From Pseudomonadota bacterium (GTDB lineage: Bacteria > Pseudomonadota > Alphaproteobacteria > Micropepsales > Micropepsaceae), in contig JAFEEQ010000024.1 of NCBI GenBank assembly GCA_018241025.1, positions 1 to 37,488 of the forward strand: a stretch of 37,488 bases of DNA, in the 5' to 3' direction. The notes beneath the pieces are model-generated. The model ran no database searches. It worked only from the letters and a program-made list of their open reading frames with translations, and was not told the origin of the DNA. The translations under genes and the position numbers were made by a program. Of the stretch, positions 16,666-25,382 are shown piece by piece (position 1 is the first letter of the stretch; every line of letters begins with the position of its first letter).

Positions 16666-18096
16666 ATGAAATCGTTCGAATACGGCGCCTACGACGCGTT
16701 GGGCCTCGCCGCGCTCGTCAAGGCAAAGAAGGTCAAACCGGTCGAACTGGTCGAAGCCGCGATCGCCCGCGCCGAAGCGGTCAACCCTAAGCTCAACGCC
16801 ATCATCTTCGCAGATTACGACGGCGCCCGCGCCGCCGCGAAGGGCAAGCTCGCCAGGGGCGATTTCACCGGCGTGCCGATGCTGTTGAAGGATATGCGGG
16901 CCAACGTCCCCGGCTGGCCGACGCGCAACGGCTCGCGCTATTGCCCCGCAACACCGGCAACCGTGCAATCGAACACCGTCACCGCCTTCAAGGCCGCCGG
17001 CCTCATTCCGCTCGGCAAGACCAACGTCCCCGAATTCGGCATCCTGCCGACCACCGAGTGCAAGCTCTACGGCCCAGCGCACAGCCCATGGAATCTCGAC
17101 CATTCCACCGGCGGATCCTCCGGAGGATCTGCGGCAGCGGTTGCGGCGGGCATCGTGCCCATCGCGCATGCCACCGATGGCGGCGGCTCGATCCGCATTC
17201 CGGCTTCCGCCTGCGGTCTTGTCGGTCTGAAATCGACCCGCGGCCGCATCAGCCAGGGCCCCGAAGCCGGCGACGCCACCTCGGGCCTGTCGATGGACGG
17301 CGTGGTGACGAAAAGCGTGCGCGACACCGCCGCCGCGCTCGATGCGTTGTCGGGCATCGACTACGGCGATCCCTATTGGGCGCCGCCGAAGGAAGGCTCC
17401 TATCTCGAAGGTATCAAGCGCAAGCCGAAGCGCCTGCGCATCGCCTTCAGCACCAGGATGCTGAACGGCACCGCGCACGATCCCGAAGTCACCGCCGCGG
17501 TGAAGAAGACGGCGAAGCTTTGCGAGAGCCTCGGCCATATCGTCGAAGCCAAAGACCCGCCGATCGATGCCGGCGCGCTCATCGGCGCGTTCTCGACGGT
17601 GTGGTGCGCCACCGTGGCCTACAATCTCGACATGCTGGAGAAACAGACCGGCATCGCGCCTTCGCTCGATGTCGTCGAAGGCCTCACCCTCGGCCTTTAC
17701 CACATGGGCAAGCAGGTCAGTGCCGTCGCGCTCACCGAGGCGCGCCAGACCATGATCCGCGCCGGCCGTGTCTTCGCGGCGTGGCACGAGACTTACGATT
17801 GCTGGCTCACCGCCACGCTCGGCCGCCCGCCGATGAAGCTCGGCACCATCGACATCGACGAGACCGATATCCAGAAGGGCTTCGCGCCGAATTTCGGCTA
17901 CGTCCCCTTTACCTCGATGCAGAACTCCGCCGGCACGCCTGGCATCAACCTGCCGCTCAACTGGAGCAAGTCGGGCCTGCCGCTCGGCGTGCAGTTCACC
18001 GCCCGCGCCGGCGGCGAGATGACATTGCTGAAGCTCGCGGCCGAGCTCGAAAAGGCGTCCCCCTGGGCGCAGCGCTATTCGCAAGTGAGGATCTGA
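16666..18096 (+). CDS. Amidase, amidase-signature family (first of a tandem pair)
   Basis: This 476-residue enzyme hydrolyses an amide bond with the Ser-cisSer-Lys triad: Lys75 in PMLLKDM, cis-Ser151 in [16 protein letters not shown], and nucleophile Ser175 in [18 protein letters not shown] lies before the ATG. It is followed after 3 bp by a second, clearly related amidase, so the pair arose by duplication and is co-transcribed. No GatB or GatC gene is near and the C-terminal half differs from GatA, so a role in Gln-tRNA formation is unlikely. The substrate is unknown. Confidence 0.88.
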   Translation: MKSFEYGAYDALGLAALVKAKKVKPVELVEAAIARAEAVNPKLNAIIFADYDGARAAAKGKLARGDFTGVPMLLKDMRANVPGWPTRNGSRYCPATPATVQSNTVTAFKAAGLIPLGKTNVPEFGILPTTECKLYGPAHSPWNLDHSTGGSSGGSAAAVAAGIVPIAHATDGGGSIRIPASACGLVGLKSTRGRISQGPEAGDATSGLSMDGVVTKSVRDTAAALDALSGIDYGDPYWAPPKEGSYLEGIKRKPKRLRIAFSTRMLNGTAHDPEVTAAVKKTAKLCESLGHIVEAKDPPIDAGALIGAFSTVWCATVAYNLDMLEKQTGIAPSLDVVEGLTLGLYHMGKQVSAVALTEARQTMIRAGRVFAAWHETYDCWLTATLGRPPMKLGTIDIDETDIQKGFAPNFGYVPFTSMQNSAGTPGINLPLNWSKSGLPLGVQFTARAGGEMTLLKLAAELEKASPWAQRYSQVRI

Positions 18097-18099
18097 CCC

Positions 18100-19533
18100 A
18101 TGGCTTTCTCCGAATATGCCGACTTCGACGGCACCGGCCTCGCCCATCTCGTGCGCCGCGGCGACGTCACCCCGCTCGAGCTTCTCGACGAAGCGATCGC
18201 CCGCGCCGAGCGTCACAACCCGACGCTCAACGCCATCGTCTACAAGGCTTATGACGAAGCCCGTCAGGTCGCGAAGGGCAAACTGCCCGACGGCCCGTTC
18301 AAGGGCGTGCCTTTCCTGATCAAGGACATCGGCATGGAGGTCGCCGGCTGGCCGATGACCAACGGCTCGGCACTGCTCGAAGGCTATGTCAGCCAGCACG
18401 ATTCCGAACTGACCAGGCGCTACCGTGCAGCCGGCATGGTGCTGTTCGGCAAGACCAACACGCCCGAGTTTGGCATCCCCGGCACGACCGAAGGCCGCTT
18501 CCTCGGCAATTGCCACAATCCATGGAATCCGAACCACTCGACCGGCGGCTCCTCGGGCGGCGCGGCGGCTTCGGTCGCGTCCGGCATCGTCCCGATGGCC
18601 CATGCTTCCGACGGCCTCGGCTCGATCCGCATTCCGGCCGCGCAATGCGGCCTCTTCGGCATGAAGCCGACCCAGTTCCGCAATCCCGGCGGGCCCGACG
18701 ACCGCGGCCGCGCCCACGGCATGATCGTCGATCATGTCGTCACCCGCACGGTGCGCGACAGCGCTGCGATGCTCGACTGGACCGGCTACCCGGAAGACGA
18801 CGCGCCCTATGCGCCGGTTCCCAAGAACCGTCCCTACACGGATGAAATCCAGACCTCGCCCGGCAAGCTCCGCATCGGCTTCAGCGCCGAGACGATCCAG
18901 GGTCTCGGCCTCCATCCCGAAGTCCAGGCGACCTTCGAGAATACCGTGAAGCTGCTCGGCGAGCTCGGCCACACCATGATCGAGAAACCGGTGCTCGGCC
19001 CGCATTTCCGCAAGCTCTACAAGGCGCAGGGTTTCCTCTCCGGCGCGGTTGCCGTCGCCGGCTATGAGGAATGGGCGGAAAAGATGAACCGCCCGATCGA
19101 TATCTCGACTCTCGAATGGCTCGCGCTCTCGGGCTATCGCGCCGCGAAAGAAATCCCGGCCAAGGATGTCGCCTGGGGCCTCCAGACCATCCGCCAGATC
19201 GGCCGCGAGATACTCGCGCTCTATCGCGAATTCGACGTTTTGCTCCAGCCGATCCAGATCACGCCGCCGCCGCCGCTCGGCTTCCTCGATCCGATGAACG
19301 TCAGGGCGAAGGAGTTCAACCGCCGCCAGGGTCAGACCTTCGGCATGACGCCGCTCGCCAATCTGACCGGCCAGCCGGCGATGTCGATGCCGATGGCGAC
19401 CTCGTCCGACGGCCTGCCGCTGGCGATGATGTTCAGTGGCCGCTACGGCGACGAAGCCACGCTCTTCCGTCTTGCGGCGCAGATCGAGCAGACCCAGCCC
19501 TGGATCGAGCGCAAGCCGCCGATCTGGAATTGA
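18100..19533 (+). CDS. Amidase, amidase-signature family (second of a tandem pair)
   Basis: This 477-residue enzyme has the same triad positions as its neighbour: Lys75 in PFLIKDI, Ser151 in [16 protein letters not shown] and Ser175 in ASDGLGSIRIPAA. Overall layout is collinear with the first copy, but the C-terminal two thirds have diverged, so the two probably handle different amides. GAGG precedes the ATG, which lies 3 bp after the first gene's stop. A small secreted protein gene follows after 76 bp. Confidence 0.88.
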   Translation: MAFSEYADFDGTGLAHLVRRGDVTPLELLDEAIARAERHNPTLNAIVYKAYDEARQVAKGKLPDGPFKGVPFLIKDIGMEVAGWPMTNGSALLEGYVSQHDSELTRRYRAAGMVLFGKTNTPEFGIPGTTEGRFLGNCHNPWNPNHSTGGSSGGAAASVASGIVPMAHASDGLGSIRIPAAQCGLFGMKPTQFRNPGGPDDRGRAHGMIVDHVVTRTVRDSAAMLDWTGYPEDDAPYAPVPKNRPYTDEIQTSPGKLRIGFSAETIQGLGLHPEVQATFENTVKLLGELGHTMIEKPVLGPHFRKLYKAQGFLSGAVAVAGYEEWAEKMNRPIDISTLEWLALSGYRAAKEIPAKDVAWGLQTIRQIGREILALYREFDVLLQPIQITPPPPLGFLDPMNVRAKEFNRRQGQTFGMTPLANLTGQPAMSMPMATSSDGLPLAMMFSGRYGDEATLFRLAAQIEQTQPWIERKPPIWN

Positions 19534-19609
19534 GAACGGAACGCCGATTTAACATCCGCTCGGCATCCGTTCCGGCTAGGCTCGTTGCGCGCTATCCGGA
19601 GCAGTCGCC

Positions 19610-20020
19610 ATGATGCGTGCCGCCTTCGCACTCGGCCTCGCCGTCTTCGTCACCGCGGCCACCGCCGCGCCGAGGGCAAAGGGACTCGACGACGCACGCA
19701 AGGCTTTCGTGCACGATGTCGAAACGAGGAATTGGCGGGGCCTCGATTTGCGAGTCGCCTGGCCTCTGGTGGTCGACAACTACGGCTCGCCGCCGCGCCT
19801 GACCAGGGCAGAGTACCGGCGCGATCACACCAGCCTGACCGTCTATGTCGATGCCGCCGACCTGCTGAAGTGCATCCTTCATGCCCCCGCGACCTATCAG
19901 AGCAACCGCAAGGAATTCGGCTTCGATTCCTGGGTGGTCGACTGCAACGGCAATGAATTCTACTTCGGCAGAAGCGGCGGAGTATGGCGCCTGACTGCCT
20001 ACCAGAACATCAACGAGTAG
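19610..20020 (+). CDS. Small secreted protein of unknown function
   Basis: This 136-residue protein has a clear signal peptide (MMRAAFALGLAVFVTAATAA, cut near residue 20). The mature part starts with a helix FVHDVETRNW, and has two cysteines near residues 87 and 111 that could pair in the periplasm. The FVxDVETRxW start is loosely like NTF2/SnoaL-fold proteins, but I cannot assign a family. GGAG precedes the paired ATG codons. It follows the amidases in the same direction and may be on the same transcript. Confidence 0.65.
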   Translation: MMRAAFALGLAVFVTAATAAPRAKGLDDARKAFVHDVETRNWRGLDLRVAWPLVVDNYGSPPRLTRAEYRRDHTSLTVYVDAADLLKCILHAPATYQSNRKEFGFDSWVVDCNGNEFYFGRSGGVWRLTAYQNINE

Positions 20021-20062
20021 GCCTCGCAGATTGATTGCGCGGTACGCGCCGGCGAAGAGCCA

Positions 20063-20728
20063 TTATCGTCCGTCGGAGATCAGGTCGCGGACCTGATGAA
20101 GATCGCGGGCGACCAGCACGCAAAGCGCGCGGATATCCTCCGTCGCATCGAGCAGGTCGGGCACCATCACCGTCATCATGCCGGCCGCCGCCGCCGAACG
20201 CACGCCGATATGCGAATCCTCGAGCGCCAGGCATAGGCGCGGCTCCACCTTCAATCGTCCGGCGGCGGTGAGGAATGGATCGGGCGCTGGCTTGCCGTTT
20301 TCATAATCGTCCCGGCACGCAATCGCATCGAAGCGATCCTTGAGGCCGTGAGAGCCCAGATGATGCGCCACCGTCTCGCGCGACGACGAGGTGGCGATTG
20401 CCCGCGGCATCCGGAGACGGTCGAGCAGGTCCAGCAGTTCGATCACGCCCGGTTTCATTGCCAGCTTGCTGTCCGCAATCTGCCAGAAGTGCCGCCGCCA
20501 GCGCCCGTGGAAATCGGCGAAATCGAAGTCCGCGCCGAACTGCGCCAGAAACAGGTCCCGGCACTGCGAGCGCCGCACGCCGATGGACTTTCGGTAGATC
20601 TCGTCCGTCACGCCGCGCCCGGCTTCGGCGGCCGCGGACAGAAGCGCCTCCTGCCAAAGCGCCTCGGTGTCGAACAGAAGGCCGTCCATGTCGAAGATCA
20701 CCGCGGACGGGCGGTGGGGCAATGTCAT
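20063..20728 (-). CDS. HAD-superfamily phosphatase, subfamily IA (beta-phosphoglucomutase-like)
   Basis: This 221-residue protein shows all HAD motifs: IFDMDGLLFDTE with nucleophile Asp13 and Asp15, IATSSS (motif II), GKPAPDPF with the motif III Lys, and ALEDSHIG (motif IV acids). The helical cap lies between motifs I and II. It would dephosphorylate or isomerise a small phosphorylated metabolite, most likely a sugar phosphate. The ATG at 20728 gives the usual distance to motif I; a longer frame reaches 20845 but would run into the divergent purC-like gene. The two genes are divergent with about 106 bp between starts. Confidence 0.85.
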   Translation of the reverse strand: MTLPHRPSAVIFDMDGLLFDTEALWQEALLSAAAEAGRGVTDEIYRKSIGVRRSQCRDLFLAQFGADFDFADFHGRWRRHFWQIADSKLAMKPGVIELLDLLDRLRMPRAIATSSSRETVAHHLGSHGLKDRFDAIACRDDYENGKPAPDPFLTAAGRLKVEPRLCLALEDSHIGVRSAAAAGMMTVMVPDLLDATEDIRALCVLVARDLHQVRDLISDGR

Positions 20729-20834
20729 GTTGCGCCGTCTCCCGATTCCGAATTCCGCATCGGACCTGATACCGTGGCATGGCGAATTTTGGAATCGGGA
20801 TGTCCGATACGGCTTTCGCCGGGGAGCCTTCGCC

Positions 20835-22133
20835 ATGGACGACACCTATCGCCGGAATTATCCGCTCGGCGCCCTGCTGAACGAAGGCAAGACCAAGAAG
20901 ATCTATCTCGCCGGCGATGCTACCGACCAGGTGGCGGTCGTGGCCAAGGACGACATCACCGCCGGCGACGGCGCGAAGCACGACATCATCCAGGGCAAAG
21001 GCCGTCTCGCCACCACGACCACCACCAATGTCTTCCGCCTGCTCAAGGATTGCGGCGTACCGGTGGCCTTCATCGAACAGGACAGCCCGACCTCGTTCCT
21101 CGCTCCGCGCTGCGAGATGCTGCCTTACGAAGTCGTGTTGCGGCGCGAGGCGCACGGCTCCTATCTCAAGCGCAACACCCATCTGCCGCGCGGCCATTTG
21201 TTCCCGCGGCTGGTGGTCGAATTCTATCTGAAGACCAAGGACAGGAACTGGAAGGGCAAGCCGCTCGTCTGCGACGATCCGATGATGCTGTACGAGGACG
21301 GCAGCGAGGAGATCAGGCTGTTTAATCCGGCAAAGCCTATGGCTGGGCAGGAGCCGTTCCTCGTCCTGTCGCCGGCCGAGGTGTTCGGCCATGACGACGA
21401 ATGGAAATCCTTCGCGCAGATGCGGCGCGTCGCCGGCCATGCCTTCCTCGTGCTCGAAAAAGCGTGGCAGCTGCAGGGCGGAAAGCTCGTCGATCTCAAG
21501 GTCGAATTCGGGCGGGACGGTCTGGGCAATCTCCTCCTCGCCGATGTCGTGGACAACGATTCCTGGCGCGTTCTGGAAAACGACCGCCATATCGACAAGC
21601 AGGTCTATCGCGACGGCGGGTCGCTCGACGATGTCGTCGCCAAATACGGCCATGTCGCCGATGTCACCAGCCAGTTCCGCGTGCCGGCGCAGCGCATCAT
21701 CCTGTGGCGCGACACGGAAGCAGAGAACACCGCCATCGAGGAGGCGCTCGGAGACCTCAAAAGCATGACCACCGTCATGACCTGCTCCGCCCATAAGGAG
21801 CCGGTGGCGATGGCTGAAACCTTTCATCGCCTCGTCCAGGACGCGCCGGACAGCGTCGTCATAGCCTTTGTCGGCCGCGCCAATGCGGCAGGCCCTGCCC
21901 TGTCGGCAATGACGACGGTCCCGGTCATCACCGTGCCGGCCGAGATCGAGGCGTTTCCCGAAGATATCTGGTCGTCGCTTCGCGTACCGGGCGGCGTTCC
22001 GGTCATGACGGTTCTCGAGCCGGAAAATGCCGTCCGCGCGGCGCGGCAGATCCTGTCCGCGCGCAACCCGCGCCTCTATGCCGATCTTCGCGCCGAAATC
22101 GAAAGCCGGGCGATCAACACCGTCCGGGTTTGA
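20835..22133 (+). CDS. PurC-PurE fusion resembling animal PAICS, with an altered PurE half
   Basis: This 432-residue protein begins with a SAICAR synthetase domain: NEGKTKKIY (16-24), KDDITAGDGAKHD, FLAPRCEMLPYEVV, RREAHGSYLKRN and LADVVDNDSWR (235-245), enough to suggest activity in purine synthesis. From about residue 286 a PurE-like domain follows, with CSAHKEP (317-323), AFVGRANAAGPALS, and EDIWSSLRVPGGVP then TVLEPENA. This order and these motifs match vertebrate PAICS. The phosphate-binding GSxSD motif expected at about 291-297 is replaced by WRDTEAE, so CO2 transfer by this half is doubtful. GGGGAG precedes the ATG. It may be a second purC copy. Confidence 0.8.
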   Translation: MDDTYRRNYPLGALLNEGKTKKIYLAGDATDQVAVVAKDDITAGDGAKHDIIQGKGRLATTTTTNVFRLLKDCGVPVAFIEQDSPTSFLAPRCEMLPYEVVLRREAHGSYLKRNTHLPRGHLFPRLVVEFYLKTKDRNWKGKPLVCDDPMMLYEDGSEEIRLFNPAKPMAGQEPFLVLSPAEVFGHDDEWKSFAQMRRVAGHAFLVLEKAWQLQGGKLVDLKVEFGRDGLGNLLLADVVDNDSWRVLENDRHIDKQVYRDGGSLDDVVAKYGHVADVTSQFRVPAQRIILWRDTEAENTAIEEALGDLKSMTTVMTCSAHKEPVAMAETFHRLVQDAPDSVVIAFVGRANAAGPALSAMTTVPVITVPAEIEAFPEDIWSSLRVPGGVPVMTVLEPENAVRAARQILSARNPRLYADLRAEIESRAINTVRV

Positions 22134-22139
22134 GCGGCG

Positions 22140-22571
22140 CTAAACGTCGAGCGGATTCATCCAGCGCAACCGCTTGAACCGCGCGAAGCCGGAATCGTTG
22201 CTGCACAGCACGAGCCCATGCTCGATCGCCAGCGCAGCGAGATGGACGTCCATGACATCGCGCATGCCGATCCCGGGTGTCGCGAGCAATTCTCCGATCG
22301 TCTCTGCATGCCGCTCGGTCGCTTCCGGCACCCACACATTGGGACCGGCAAGCCAGAGCCGCGCCACTCGCCATGCTTCGGCGGCCGGTAGCGGGCGCGC
22401 GTACATCCTCGGATTGGATGCCAGACGGGCGAAACCGAGCAGGCTATGCCAGGGCAGGCCGATGCGCATGCCGCCGGCAAACTGCCGCTCGAGCCATGCC
22501 TTGGCTGGCACATGCTCGGCCGCGGATTCGATCTGGGCATAAAGGAGCAGATTGACGTCGAGCAGGATCAC
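22140..22571 (-). CDS. vapC: PIN-domain ribonuclease toxin VapC
   Basis: This 143-residue PIN domain has the acidic metal-binding residues expected of VapC: Asp5 in LLDVNLLLY, Asp105 and Asp108 in MRDVMDVH, and Asp126 in SNDSGF. The segment [17 protein letters not shown] has no Glu at the usual second position, which is common in this PIN subgroup. VapC toxins cut specific RNAs, often tRNA. The gene overlaps the antitoxin by 4 bp (ATGA, 22568-22571). Target RNA is unknown. Confidence 0.88.
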   Translation of the reverse strand: MILLDVNLLLYAQIESAAEHVPAKAWLERQFAGGMRIGLPWHSLLGFARLASNPRMYARPLPAAEAWRVARLWLAGPNVWVPEATERHAETIGELLATPGIGMRDVMDVHLAALAIEHGLVLCSNDSGFARFKRLRWMNPLDV

Positions 22572-22828
22572 TTCGGCAGCCCGAGCTTTCGCAGGTCATC
22601 CTCTTCATCGAGCAGGCGCAGCAACTCTTTCGGGTCGTTGAACAGCGCCGGACCGAGATCGAGCGGCGGCGGCGGCGCCCAACTCTGAGTCTTCGCCTGC
22701 TCCTCCATCGCATTGAGCCCGCGCCGCAAGGCGTCGTTGATGACATCCTTCAGGCTGGCATCGCGCTCCTTGCGCAGCCGCTCCAGCCGGGCGGCGTTGT
22801 CGGGGTCCAGGGTCAGCGTGGTTCTCAT
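22568..22828 (-). CDS. vapB: VapB-type antitoxin
   Basis: This 86-residue protein begins [21 protein letters not shown], a ribbon-helix-helix DNA-binding fold, followed by [14 protein letters not shown]. The C-terminal acidic part ([18 protein letters not shown]) would wrap and inhibit VapC. With VapC it should repress the operon through the palindrome 1 bp upstream of its start. There is no room for a normal ribosome site between palindrome and ATG, so the mRNA leader is either very short or includes the palindrome. Confidence 0.88.
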   Translation of the reverse strand: MRTTLTLDPDNAARLERLRKERDASLKDVINDALRRGLNAMEEQAKTQSWAPPPPLDLGPALFNDPKELLRLLDEEDDLRKLGLPK

Positions 22829-22829
22829 G

Positions 22830-22861
22830 CATCATAGCATCAAATAATTGATGCTATGATG
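22830..22861 (-). promoter_or_regulatory. vapBC operator palindrome
   Basis: A perfect 14-bp inverted repeat, CATCATAGCATCAA, a 4-bp spacer, and its complement, ends 1 bp before the vapB ATG. TTGACA on the minus strand at 22860-22865 touches one arm and may be the -35 element. This is the expected place and form for VapB dimer binding and autorepression. Confidence 0.75.
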
Positions 22862-22895
22862 TCAACTAAAGATATATTTTACTCAACCCTTGATT

Positions 22896-22910
22896 GTTCT
22901 TTATCTGTTC
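22896..22910 (+). promoter_or_regulatory. LexA (SOS) box between vapBC and the small ORF before trmFO
   Basis: GTTCTTTATCTGTTC is an exact GTTC-N7-GTTC repeat, 34 bp before the ATG of the small ORF at 22945 and 67 bp upstream of vapB. Orientation relative to the small ORF is the same as for uvrA. It could control the small ORF plus trmFO, vapBC, or both. Confidence 0.65.
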
Positions 22911-22944
22911 CCATATCACCAGCTAACCCTTGGGACCACCGGAC

Positions 22945-23154
22945 ATGGCAGACCATATCGACAGGCTTATCCACGCCATTTCCGGTGTCGGATCAAAAAC
23001 TTGCGTGCGTTCGGCGACATTCGAACCCGAAAATTCGGCTGTCGGCGTTGCCGAACAGCCTGTCCATGCCAAATTCGCAGTGCCGCCAACGCCTTGGCGC
23101 GATTTCTCGCCATTCGAACCGCATTTTTCGCGGATCGTCGATCTGTCGTGCTAA
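22945..23154 (+). CDS. Small ORF with FEPENS motifs, candidate SOS-linked protein (copy 1)
   Basis: This ORF of 69 residues lies between a LexA box and trmFO. It shares an ungapped signature with the 66-residue ORF upstream of surE: LIHA (8-11), eight residues, CVRS (20-23), two residues, FEPENS (26-31). A second FEP motif is at 57-59, also shared. Differences between the copies in the aligned codons include synonymous ones (GCC/GCG for Ala, TCG/TCC for Ser), which favours coding over a plain DNA repeat. GGGA lies 9 bp before the ATG. The stop overlaps the AAGGA ribosome site of trmFO, suggesting coupling. I do not recognise the family; no membrane segment is visible. Confidence 0.5.
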   Translation: MADHIDRLIHAISGVGSKTCVRSATFEPENSAVGVAEQPVHAKFAVPPTPWRDFSPFEPHFSRIVDLSC

Positions 23155-23165
23155 GGACGCGCCCC

Positions 23166-24503
23166 ATGTCGAACGAACTCCACATCATCGGCGGCGGCCT
23201 CGCCGGCAGCGAAGCGGCCTTCCAGGCGGCGGAGGCGGGCCTGCGCGTCGTCCTCCACGAAATGCGTCCGGTCCGCGGCACCGAAGCCCACATCACCGAC
23301 GGGCTGGCGGAGCTGGTCTGCTCCAACTCCTTCCGCTCGGACGATCACGAGAACAACGCCGTCGGCCTCCTGCATGAGGAGATGCGACGCGCCGGCTCGC
23401 TGATCATGCGCGCCGCGGACGCACACCGCCTGCCCGCGGGCGGCGCGCTCGCGGTCGACCGCGTCCCCTTCTCCGAAACCATCACCCGCACGCTCGAAGC
23501 CCATCCGAACGTCACCATCGCGCGCGAAGAGATCGCCGGCCTGCCGCCGGAAGACTGGCGCGCGACGATCATCGCCACCGGTCCGCTCACTTCCCCTGAC
23601 CTTGCCGACGCGGTGCGCGGTCTGACGGGCGAAGATTCGCTCTCCTTCTTCGACGCCATCGCGCCGATCGTGAACCGCGACAGCATCGACTTCGACATCT
23701 GCTGGATGCAGTCGCGCTACGACAAGGGCGACGGTGCGGACTACATCAACTGCCCGCTCAACCGAGACGAATACGAAGCCTTCATCGCCGCGCTCCTCGC
23801 CGGCGAGAAGACCGACTTCAAGGAATGGGAGGCTTCGACACCCTATTTCGAAGGCTGCCTGCCGATCGAAGTCATGGCCTCGCGCGGTCCCGAGACGCTG
23901 CGCTTCGGTCCGATGAAGCCCGTCGGCCTTCAGGATAGCCGCAAGAGCGAACGGCCCTATGCCGTCGTCCAGCTGCGCCAGGACAACGCCCTCGGCACGC
24001 TGTGGAACATGGTCGGCTTCCAGACCAAGCTGAAGCATGGCGAGCAGACCCGCATCTTCCGGATGATTCCGGGCCTGCAGAACGCGACCTTCGCGCGGCT
24101 CGGCGGCCTGCACCGCAACACCTTCATCAACTCGCCGCGCCTGCTCGATCCCACGCTGCGGCTGAAGGTGCGGCCCTCGATCCGTTTTGCCGGACAGGTC
24201 ACCGGCGTCGAAGGCTATGTCGAGAGCGCCGCCATCGGTCTTCTCGCCGGCCGCTTCGCCAGCGCCGAGCTCAGCGGCCGCGCAATCGTCGCGCCGCCGC
24301 CGACCACCACGCTCGGTGCCCTGCTCGGCCATATCACCGGCGGTGCCGACGCCAAGACGTTCCAGCCGATGAACGTCAATTTCGGCCTCTTCCCGGAGCC
24401 GCCGCCCAAAACCAAAGGCAAGGACCGCAAGCGCGCCCAATCCGCACGCGCCCTCGCCGATCTCGCGACTTGGCTCAGCCCTGCGCAGGAGGCGGCGGAG
24501 TAA
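23166..24503 (+). CDS. trmFO: Folate/FAD-dependent tRNA (uracil-54-C5)-methyltransferase
   Basis: This 445-residue flavoprotein makes ribothymidine at position 54 of tRNAs using methylene-tetrahydrofolate and FADH2. It begins [25 protein letters not shown], the FAD-binding Rossmann motif, and has [12 protein letters not shown] and [26 protein letters not shown], all typical of TrmFO. Length is normal. The ATG at 23166 is preceded by AAGGA; longer in-frame extensions run through the small ORF and are rejected. The LexA box and small ORF upstream hint at stress-linked expression, which would be unusual for this gene. Confidence 0.95.
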   Translation: MSNELHIIGGGLAGSEAAFQAAEAGLRVVLHEMRPVRGTEAHITDGLAELVCSNSFRSDDHENNAVGLLHEEMRRAGSLIMRAADAHRLPAGGALAVDRVPFSETITRTLEAHPNVTIAREEIAGLPPEDWRATIIATGPLTSPDLADAVRGLTGEDSLSFFDAIAPIVNRDSIDFDICWMQSRYDKGDGADYINCPLNRDEYEAFIAALLAGEKTDFKEWEASTPYFEGCLPIEVMASRGPETLRFGPMKPVGLQDSRKSERPYAVVQLRQDNALGTLWNMVGFQTKLKHGEQTRIFRMIPGLQNATFARLGGLHRNTFINSPRLLDPTLRLKVRPSIRFAGQVTGVEGYVESAAIGLLAGRFASAELSGRAIVAPPPTTTLGALLGHITGGADAKTFQPMNVNFGLFPEPPPKTKGKDRKRAQSARALADLATWLSPAQEAAE

Positions 24504-25316
24504 TCAGATCCTCCGCCGCATCGCCGCCGCCAGCAACCGGACCTGGCGCCGGTGGATCGGCACATCGGCCCTGCGCAGCAGCGGATCGGCAGCGCGCCGC
24601 ACGCGCCGCAGAAACAGCGGCACCAGAGAAGCCGGCAGGATCGCGGGAAGAAGCTCTCTCGGCACGCGCGCCGCACGCGCCTTCGCCAGATGCTCCTCCG
24701 CCCAGAGCGCCATCTGGTTGATCACAGCCCGCAGCTTCGCGCGATCCCTGCCATGGAATATCTCCTGCGGCGTCAGGTCGATGGAGGCAATGAGATCGAG
24801 CGGCAGGAACAGCTTATGGCGCGCCGCGGCATGTGGCAGCGAACGCAGGACGCCCGCGATTGCGTAGGCGATTCCGGCATGCCGCGCGGCGGCTTCGGCT
24901 TCTCCGCCCAGGATGTGCATGGCAAGCCGCATCAGATTGCCAGAGGTCGCGTCGCAATAGGCTTCGAGTGCAGCCAGATCCGGAAACGCCTCCGCAGTGG
25001 AGTCGAACGCTCTCGCCGTCAGCATCGCCTCGAAGCGTTCCGCCGGAAGGCCGACATGCGCGAACAGATCGGTCAGTGCCCGGGCGACATTGTGATTGCG
25101 TGGCATCCCCTGCCGCGCACCGGCCAAAGTCTCGCGCCACCATTCAATCCGGATCTCACCCATCATCGGCTCGCGCACCGTGTCGGCGACACGCGCGACC
25201 TCGACGTTGAAAGCATAGAGCGCCATCAGGAGCGGGCGCTTGTCGGCCGGAGCGAACAGCGTGGACAGATACCGGTCCGGATCGGCGCTGCGAATGAGTT
25301 GATCTAAAGGAGACAT
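24504..25316 (-). CDS. Squalene/phytoene synthase family protein, NDUFAF6-like
   Basis: This 270-residue all-helical protein matches the squalene/phytoene synthase fold: YAFNVEVARVADTVRE (34-49) and YCDATSGNLMRLAMHILG (about 118-135). The first Asp-rich motif of true synthases is reduced to ADTVRE (Asp45, Glu49), and the second motif is also atypical, so prenyl condensation is doubtful. Such proteins are common in alphaproteobacteria and resemble the mitochondrial complex I assembly factor NDUFAF6. It converges on trmFO with no gap and lies downstream of the PuuD-like gene, from which a terminator separates it. Confidence 0.75.
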   Translation of the reverse strand: MSPLDQLIRSADPDRYLSTLFAPADKRPLLMALYAFNVEVARVADTVREPMMGEIRIEWWRETLAGARQGMPRNHNVARALTDLFAHVGLPAERFEAMLTARAFDSTAEAFPDLAALEAYCDATSGNLMRLAMHILGGEAEAAARHAGIAYAIAGVLRSLPHAAARHKLFLPLDLIASIDLTPQEIFHGRDRAKLRAVINQMALWAEEHLAKARAARVPRELLPAILPASLVPLFLRRVRRAADPLLRRADVPIHRRQVRLLAAAMRRRI

Positions 25317-25329
25317 TCTTTCTCCAACG

Positions 25330-25357
25330 AAAAGGCCGCCGGATCGCTCCGGCGGCC
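25330..25357 (-). terminator. Rho-independent terminator after the PuuD-like gene
   Basis: GGCCGCCGGA and TCCGGCGGCC form a perfect 10-bp stem with a four-base loop. On the minus strand it is followed by TTTT. It lies about 25 bp past the stop of the PuuD-like gene and just upstream of the squalene-synthase-like gene. Confidence 0.85.
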
Positions 25358-25382
25358 TGTTCGATTGCCTGATGCAGATGCC

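Noticed and set aside
16510..19005. Long minus-strand frame of over 800 codons across both amidases
   Set aside because: Antisense to two clear amidase genes, low-complexity composition, no recognisable domain.
19071..19613. Alternative plus-strand frame at the end of the second amidase
   Set aside because: It is an out-of-frame shadow; the amidase frame is complete with all catalytic motifs.
22890..23165. N-terminal extension of trmFO
   Set aside because: Family N-terminus and AAGGA site place the start at 23166.
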